Source: Pirellulales bacterium
GTDB taxonomy: Bacteria; Planctomycetota; Planctomycetia; Pirellulales; JALHLM01
Length of the DNA stretch: 9,459 nucleotides
Direction of reading: 5' to 3'
Assembly: GCA_022844585.1 (NCBI GenBank)
Contig: JALHLM010000218.1
Location: 1 to 9,459 of the forward strand
Both the position numbers and the translations under genes were made by a program. Positions within the stretch are counted from its first letter, which is position 1. Each line of letters opens with the position of its first letter. Of this stretch, positions 6,466 to 9,459 are shown one piece after another. The notes beneath the pieces are model-generated. The model made no database searches. It was given only the letters and a program-made list of their open reading frames with translations, and was not told where the DNA came from.

Positions 6466-7937
6466 TGTCGCTTGCGGGCGTCTTTGTCGTCGCCCTTCTA
6501 GCCGCCGTGCTTCTGACGCCAATCGTCCGCTGGGGGGCGATTCGCACCGGCGTCGTTGATCATTCCGACGGCAAGCGCAAACTGCACGCCGCGCCAGTGC
6601 CGCTGTTGGGCGGCGTGGCCGTCTATGTTGCCGTTCTCGCTGGCGTGTTCGCCGCGGAACGGCTTAATGGCTCTACTTCTGGCCTCAGTTGGTGGCTAGT
6701 CAGCGCAGGATTGATCTGCCTGGTCGGGTGGAGTGATGATCTCTGGAAACTTTCGCCGCGCTGGAAGATTTTGGGACAAACGCTCGCGGCGCTGCCCGTG
6801 GTCGCGACTCAGTGGCAAGCCGCGGCGGTACAAATTGCCGGGGAACGAATTGAACTCGGCTGGTGGGGCGCACCGCTGCTGCTCGTTTGGATTCTGGCCT
6901 GCATCAATGCGCTGAACTTTGTCGACGGCATCGACGGGCTGGCCACTTCCTGCGGCCTGGTCGCGGCCGCGTTTTTGGCGACGATCGCCGAAAGCCGCGG
7001 CGAGCACTCGACCATGTTCGCGGCGATCGCCCTGTGCGGTGCGCTCGGCGGCTTTCTGGCGTTCAATCTGGCCCCGGCGAGAATTTTTCTGGGCGACGCC
7101 GGCAGCATGTTGATCGGTCTCTCGCTCGCGGTGCTGTCGTTGGAGACCTTCCGCGACGCCACCGGCACGGCCGAGCCGGCGTCGATGTGCTTGTTGCTGG
7201 CCATTCCGCTGTTGGACCTCACGCTCGCCGTCGTGCGCCGCGTACTGTCGGGCCGACCGTTCTGGCAGGCGGATCGCTTTCATATGCACCACCGGCTGCT
7301 GGAGCGCGGGTGCAGCGTGCATGAAACCACCTCACTGTTGGCCGGGCTGAGCGTGTTGGCAGGCGTCGGCGCGGCGACCATCGCCGCGACTGGTTCCGCC
7401 TGGCCAACGTTAATGCTCGCTGGCGTGGCCTTGTCGCTGTTGGTGCGTGGCCGCTACCTGGGGCATCACGAGTGGCAACTCGTTCAGCGCTGGGTCGCGC
7501 GCGGGCTGGTCACCGCCGCCGCGCGGATTGGCGAACAGAGCCTGGGCAGCGACTTGCCGAGCTACGAGGAGCTCGCGGTCGCTAGCGAGGACGAAGCGTG
7601 GGAGCGCCTGCGCGGCGTGGTGGACGCCTGTGCCATCGCGAATTTGGAAGTCACCGCAGGCAGAAATCAGACGCATTGCTGGAGTGACCGCTGCGGCATT
7701 GCCAGCAAAATCGTACTGCTGGACTCGCACTGGGGCCTGCAACTGGACTTTCAGGGCACGGACGCTGGTTGGTGTCACATGGAACTCCAATTCGGGGCCC
7801 AAGCTGCGGCGCGCCCCTGGCAATGGCTGGAAACGATGGCGGCGCTGCATCACTTCGGCCGCTACTGGGCCCAGTACCCGGATCGCGGCGGAACCGGCGT
7901 GGTGCCGTTCAGCGCCGCTCAGCGCAAGGCGGCGTAG
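6462..7937 (+). CDS. WecA/TagO-type polyprenyl-phosphate sugar-1-phosphate transferase with C-terminal extension
   Basis: A 491-residue member of the MraY/WecA/TagO family. It transfers a HexNAc-1-phosphate from a UDP-sugar to undecaprenyl phosphate and so starts a lipid-linked glycan. Motifs in order: KRKLHAAPVPLLGG (38-51), the SDD metal pair Asp92-Asp93, NALNFVDGIDGLA (149-161, Asp155/Asp158), FLGDAGS (209-215, Asp212) and the DRFHMHHRLLERG loop (271-283). That histidine loop points to the WecA/TagO branch rather than MraY. About ten hydrophobic helices span residues 4-326. Family members usually end near 330-370; here about 150 more soluble residues follow (about 335-491). The ATG at 6462 gives an ATGA overlap with the GT-C stop, and the next codon is also ATG with a GGAAG five bases upstream. 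Either way the genes are translationally coupled. It would supply the primer for the flanking glycosyltransferases. Confidence 0.93.
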   Translation: MMSLAGVFVVALLAAVLLTPIVRWGAIRTGVVDHSDGKRKLHAAPVPLLGGVAVYVAVLAGVFAAERLNGSTSGLSWWLVSAGLICLVGWSDDLWKLSPRWKILGQTLAALPVVATQWQAAAVQIAGERIELGWWGAPLLLVWILACINALNFVDGIDGLATSCGLVAAAFLATIAESRGEHSTMFAAIALCGALGGFLAFNLAPARIFLGDAGSMLIGLSLAVLSLETFRDATGTAEPASMCLLLAIPLLDLTLAVVRRVLSGRPFWQADRFHMHHRLLERGCSVHETTSLLAGLSVLAGVGAATIAATGSAWPTLMLAGVALSLLVRGRYLGHHEWQLVQRWVARGLVTAAARIGEQSLGSDLPSYEELAVASEDEAWERLRGVVDACAIANLEVTAGRNQTHCWSDRCGIASKIVLLDSHWGLQLDFQGTDAGWCHMELQFGAQAAARPWQWLETMAALHHFGRYWAQYPDRGGTGVVPFSAAQRKAA

Positions 7938-7942
7938 AGCAG

Positions 7943-8002
7943 AATGTCGAATGACGAAGCTCGAATGTCGAATAAAGTCCGAATGACGAATGACGGATGA
8001 TG
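7943..8002. repeat. Heptad (7-bp period) AATGACG/AATGTCG repeat tract
   Basis: The gap between the convergent WecA-like and ImmA-like genes is almost entirely a degenerate 7-bp tandem array. The units are aatgtcg, aatgacg, aagctcg, aatgtcg, aataaag, a 4-bp phase break (tccg), aatgacg, aatgacg, gatgatg. Read on the minus strand it gives IRHS/SFVIRHS-like peptides, which I recall as spurious ORF products in planctomycete and verrucomicrobial genomes. This suggests a dispersed intergenic repeat family rather than coding sequence. No T-tailed hairpin terminator is seen for either gene. Confidence 0.7.
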
Positions 8003-8008
8003 CGTTCG

Positions 8009-8740
8009 CTATTCCCAGCCCTTGAGTTCGACGCGTACGATTTCTCGCTTCCATTCGGGTTCGTGGATGGCCCAGGCTTGGACGTCTTCTTGCGCGTCTG
8101 AATCACAGGTCGACTCGCCGGTAACATGCGCTGATTGGCGGCAATCTATCTGTAGCTGGCTCGGTGGCGGGAGCATGCCGGGCAGATTGCTCTTCCGCCA
8201 CGTGAGTTGATCGTGGTCGTAGACGGCGATGATGATCGGTATTGCGCCGTCCAGCATGCGCCGCGCGATTAACTCATGGCTGGCAGTTGCATAGAGACAC
8301 TTGAGCGCCAGCAAATCCCAATTGGCGCGGCGCGCATCGGCGAAGAACCACGTGGCCGGCAAGAGGATTCGCCGGGCCAGCAAATTGGCGAGTCGCTCAC
8401 GACCATGCGGCGGCAATTCATTGGACCGCACGCCAAGGCGGCGGCAGGCTTCCGCCGCGAGGTGTTCGCCGATCTCATGCGCCACCGACCATTGTTGCCG
8501 CTCGGCGCGCGGCTCCGGCGCTAAGAGGATCGACGTCGTCGAATGTCCGCGTTGATAATTCAACCGCACGAGCCGTGCACGTTGGGTCACCGCCGCATCG
8601 CGCGCCACAACAAGCCCTAGCGATGCCGCGAGTGCGAAGGCGTCGACGGGGGGCGCGTGAATCATCGCCACGGCGAGTTGCTCTTCGACGAGATCTTCGA
8701 GGATCGCGTTCAATTGCTCGGGCGGAATCTCAGGCAACAT
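8009..8740 (-). CDS. ImmA/IrrE (M78) family metallo-endopeptidase-like protein
   Basis: A protein of about 243 residues of the ImmA/IrrE type. Known members cleave or destabilise XRE/CI-like repressors, for example ICEBs1 ImmA and Deinococcus IrrE. Visible are an N-terminal helical part, the central QQWSVAHEIGEHLA around residues 82-95, and the family's second block RERLANLLARRILLP (114-128), where Glu115 would be the third zinc ligand. The histidines are spaced HExxxH (His88-Glu89-…-His93) instead of HExxH, so zinc binding is altered or lost. The last 50 residues are Ser/Gln-rich and then basic and are unlike the core family. ATG 8740 is chosen because a GAGG sits six bases upstream; ATG 8752 (four residues longer) is the alternative. 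No XRE regulator gene lies next to it, unlike classical immR-immA pairs. It is convergent with the WecA-like gene. Confidence 0.82.
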   Translation of the reverse strand: MLPEIPPEQLNAILEDLVEEQLAVAMIHAPPVDAFALAASLGLVVARDAAVTQRARLVRLNYQRGHSTTSILLAPEPRAERQQWSVAHEIGEHLAAEACRRLGVRSNELPPHGRERLANLLARRILLPATWFFADARRANWDLLALKCLYATASHELIARRMLDGAIPIIIAVYDHDQLTWRKSNLPGMLPPPSQLQIDCRQSAHVTGESTCDSDAQEDVQAWAIHEPEWKREIVRVELKGWE

Positions 8741-8746
8741 CTTGTG

Positions 8747-8750
8747 CCTC
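8747..8750 (-). promoter_or_regulatory. Shine-Dalgarno site that decides the ImmA-like start
   Basis: GAGG on the minus strand, six bases before ATG 8740. It overlaps the alternative upstream ATG (8752-8750), which itself has no good ribosome-binding site. The shorter start is therefore preferred. Confidence 0.5.
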
Positions 8751-8751
8751 A

Positions 8752-8779
8752 TTGACTCGACTATGTACGCATGTATACT
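8752..8779 (+). promoter_or_regulatory. Sigma70-like promoter reading rightward
   Basis: TTGACT (8752-8757) and TATACT (8774-8779) are separated by 16 bases; each matches the consensus hexamer at five of six positions. It is the best promoter match I found in the window. It would start transcription near 8786 and drive the cysteine hydrolase with a leader of about 115 bases. The -35 lies just upstream of the ImmA-like start codon, inside that gene's leader. Confidence 0.5.
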
Positions 8780-8802
8780 AATCGGCGCGCGGCCAATTGC
8801 AA
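8772..8802 (-). promoter_or_regulatory. Candidate promoter of the ImmA-like gene, overlapping the opposite one
   Basis: On the minus strand TTGCAA (8802-8797) and TATACA (8777-8772) are 19 bases apart, a long spacer. The -10 shares bases with the -10 of the rightward promoter. Transcription would begin near 8765, giving a leader of about 25 bases to ATG 8740. The two promoters would exclude each other if both are real. Confidence 0.3.
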
Positions 8803-8806
8803 GACT

Positions 8807-8814
8807 TTGTACAA
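8807..8814. promoter_or_regulatory. Perfect 8-bp palindrome, possible operator
   Basis: TTGTACAA is a perfect palindrome just downstream of the rightward promoter and upstream of the leftward -35. An 8-bp palindrome can occur by chance; the position between two divergent genes is the only reason to list it. Confidence 0.2.
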
Positions 8815-8818
8815 CGAT

Positions 8819-8837
8819 TTTTGCGACGCGTGCAAAA
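8819..8837. promoter_or_regulatory. Inverted repeat TTTTGC-7-GCAAAA, possible operator
   Basis: A perfect six-base inverted repeat with a seven-base centre (GACGCGT, which itself contains the palindrome ACGCGT). The 19-bp dyad is the size of a typical dimer-binding operator. It lies 15 bases upstream of a TATAAA box (8853-8858) and inside the leader of the transcript expected from the promoter at 8752-8779. Confidence 0.35.
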
Positions 8838-8858
8838 CCACGGCTCGCGGTTTATAAA
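8831..8858 (+). promoter_or_regulatory. Second candidate promoter before the cysteine hydrolase
   Basis: TATAAA at 8853-8858 within TTTATAAATA is a good -10 match. The best -35 at the right distance is TGCAAA (8831-8836, 16-base spacer), which is weak and overlaps the right arm of the dyad at 8819-8837. A protein bound to the dyad would be expected to affect this promoter. Confidence 0.3.
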
Positions 8859-8902
8859 TAGCCCGTCTCGGTTTTCGGCGGCTCGTTTCAGGAAATGGCG
8901 CC

Positions 8903-9459
8903 ATGTGCTTGCTGCAACGCTCTCGTGTCACGGCACTTTATCTCTACGCCTTGGTTGCATTCGTTTGGTGCGGCAACTTGGCATGTGCCAATGCGGCGGA
9001 CGAGGCGTTCGTTTTGCGCGCGCGATCGCAGGTTGAGACGTCAGCAGGATCGGGCCGCTACCATGCGCTCACCAAAGAGGTTCGCTGGGAGCCGAGCAAG
9101 ACAGCCGTCATCGTGTGCGATATGTGGAATCAGCACTGGTGCCGCGGCGCGACGGAACGGGTTGGCCAGATGGCGCCGCGGATGAATCAAGTGCTCCGCG
9201 TGGCGCGTGATCGCGGCGCGCTGATCATTCATTGCCCCAGCGACACGATGGAGTTCTACGAGAACTATCCGCAGCGCCGCGTGGCGTCGCAGGCGAAGCG
9301 GGTCGAAGGGCGCGTGAAGCTGGAGCCGTGGCGCTCGCTCAATCTCGACCATGAGCCGGCGCTGCCGATCGACGACGCCGACGGCGGTTGCGATTGCCAT
9401 CCGCATTGTGCCCAGGGCAGCCCCTGGCGGCATCAGATCGACACGCTGGAGATCATGCC
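8903..9459 (+). CDS. Secreted isochorismatase-like cysteine hydrolase (5' part)
   Basis: An open frame of 185 codons running off the right edge. Residues 1-31 form a signal peptide: a basic start, a hydrophobic core (about 10-25) and an A-N-A cleavage site before Ala32. The mature part has AVIVCDMWNQHWCRGA at about 68-83, the first block of the isochorismatase/nicotinamidase-like cysteine hydrolase fold, with Asp73 as the likely catalytic acid. ALIIHCPSD follows at 106-114. The catalytic Lys and Cys of the usual Asp-Lys-Cys triad would lie past the window edge. ATG 8903 is chosen because AGGA (8890-8893) is nine bases upstream and the signal peptide begins right there. A dense CDCHPHC cluster lies at 163-169. 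I recall exported homologues in planctomycetes; their substrate is unknown to me. The gene is divergent from the ImmA-like gene. Confidence 0.85.
   Translation, partial: MCLLQRSRVTALYLYALVAFVWCGNLACANAADEAFVLRARSQVETSAGSGRYHALTKEVRWEPSKTAVIVCDMWNQHWCRGATERVGQMAPRMNQVLRVARDRGALIIHCPSDTMEFYENYPQRRVASQAKRVEGRVKLEPWRSLNLDHEPALPIDDADGGCDCHPHCAQGSPWRHQIDTLEIM

Noticed and set aside
5611..6522. 303-codon minus-strand ORF opposite the GT-C gene
   Set aside because: Low-complexity Arg/Gly/Gln-rich translation with no recognisable motif; antisense shadow of the GT-C gene.
7943..8002. CRISPR-like array
   Set aside because: The units are 7 bp, degenerate and have no spacers; it is a simple tandem repeat.
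7410..8054. 214-codon minus-strand ORF with IRHS repeats near its N-terminus
   Set aside because: The IRHS repeats are the translated heptad tract and the rest is antisense to the WecA-like gene; not a real protein.

Overview
The window is GC-rich, with densely packed genes on both strands. It most resembles a planctomycete chromosome, probably Pirellulales. Three things suggest this: an exported isochorismatase-like protein of a type I recall from planctomycetes (CDMWNQHWC motif), an intergenic element of the TAGCCCGTAGCGCC...GCGAGG kind, and a degenerate AATGACG heptad tract. The assignment rests on recall and was not checked by a database search.

Left part (1-4317), all read leftward. In transcription order: a GT4/TuaH-like glycosyltransferase (4317-3130), a GT2 glycosyltransferase overlapping it by 44 nt (3173-2265), a compact M50 site-2-type membrane protease (2158-1415) and an SGNH/GDSL hydrolase (1332-574). 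A short hairpin with a T run (540-521) looks like the end of this transcript. After about 460 bases without a convincing gene comes the start of a Lys/Ala-rich histone-H1-like protein (58-1, cut by the window edge) with a strong GGAGG site.

Middle (4318-7937), read rightward from a divergent intergenic region: a multi-pass GT-C type membrane glycosyltransferase (4633-6465). It is translationally coupled to a WecA/TagO-type polyprenyl-phosphate sugar-1-phosphate transferase (6462-7937), which carries an extra soluble C-terminal region of about 150 residues. The two divergent groups plausibly form one surface-polysaccharide locus. The WecA-like enzyme would load the first sugar-1-P onto undecaprenyl phosphate, the GT4 and GT2 enzymes would extend on the cytoplasmic face, and the GT-C enzyme would transfer from a lipid-linked donor on the outer face. 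The SGNH enzyme could trim or (de)acylate glycans; that last role is inference.

Right part (7938-9459): a 7-bp-periodic repeat tract, then a leftward ImmA/IrrE (M78) gene whose zinc motif reads HEIGEH (HExxxH) instead of HExxH. A compact intergenic region follows with back-to-back promoter-like sequences and two dyads. Last is the 5' part of a rightward gene for a secreted isochorismatase-like cysteine hydrolase that runs off the window. I saw no tRNA, rRNA, CRISPR array, transposase or complete mobile element.
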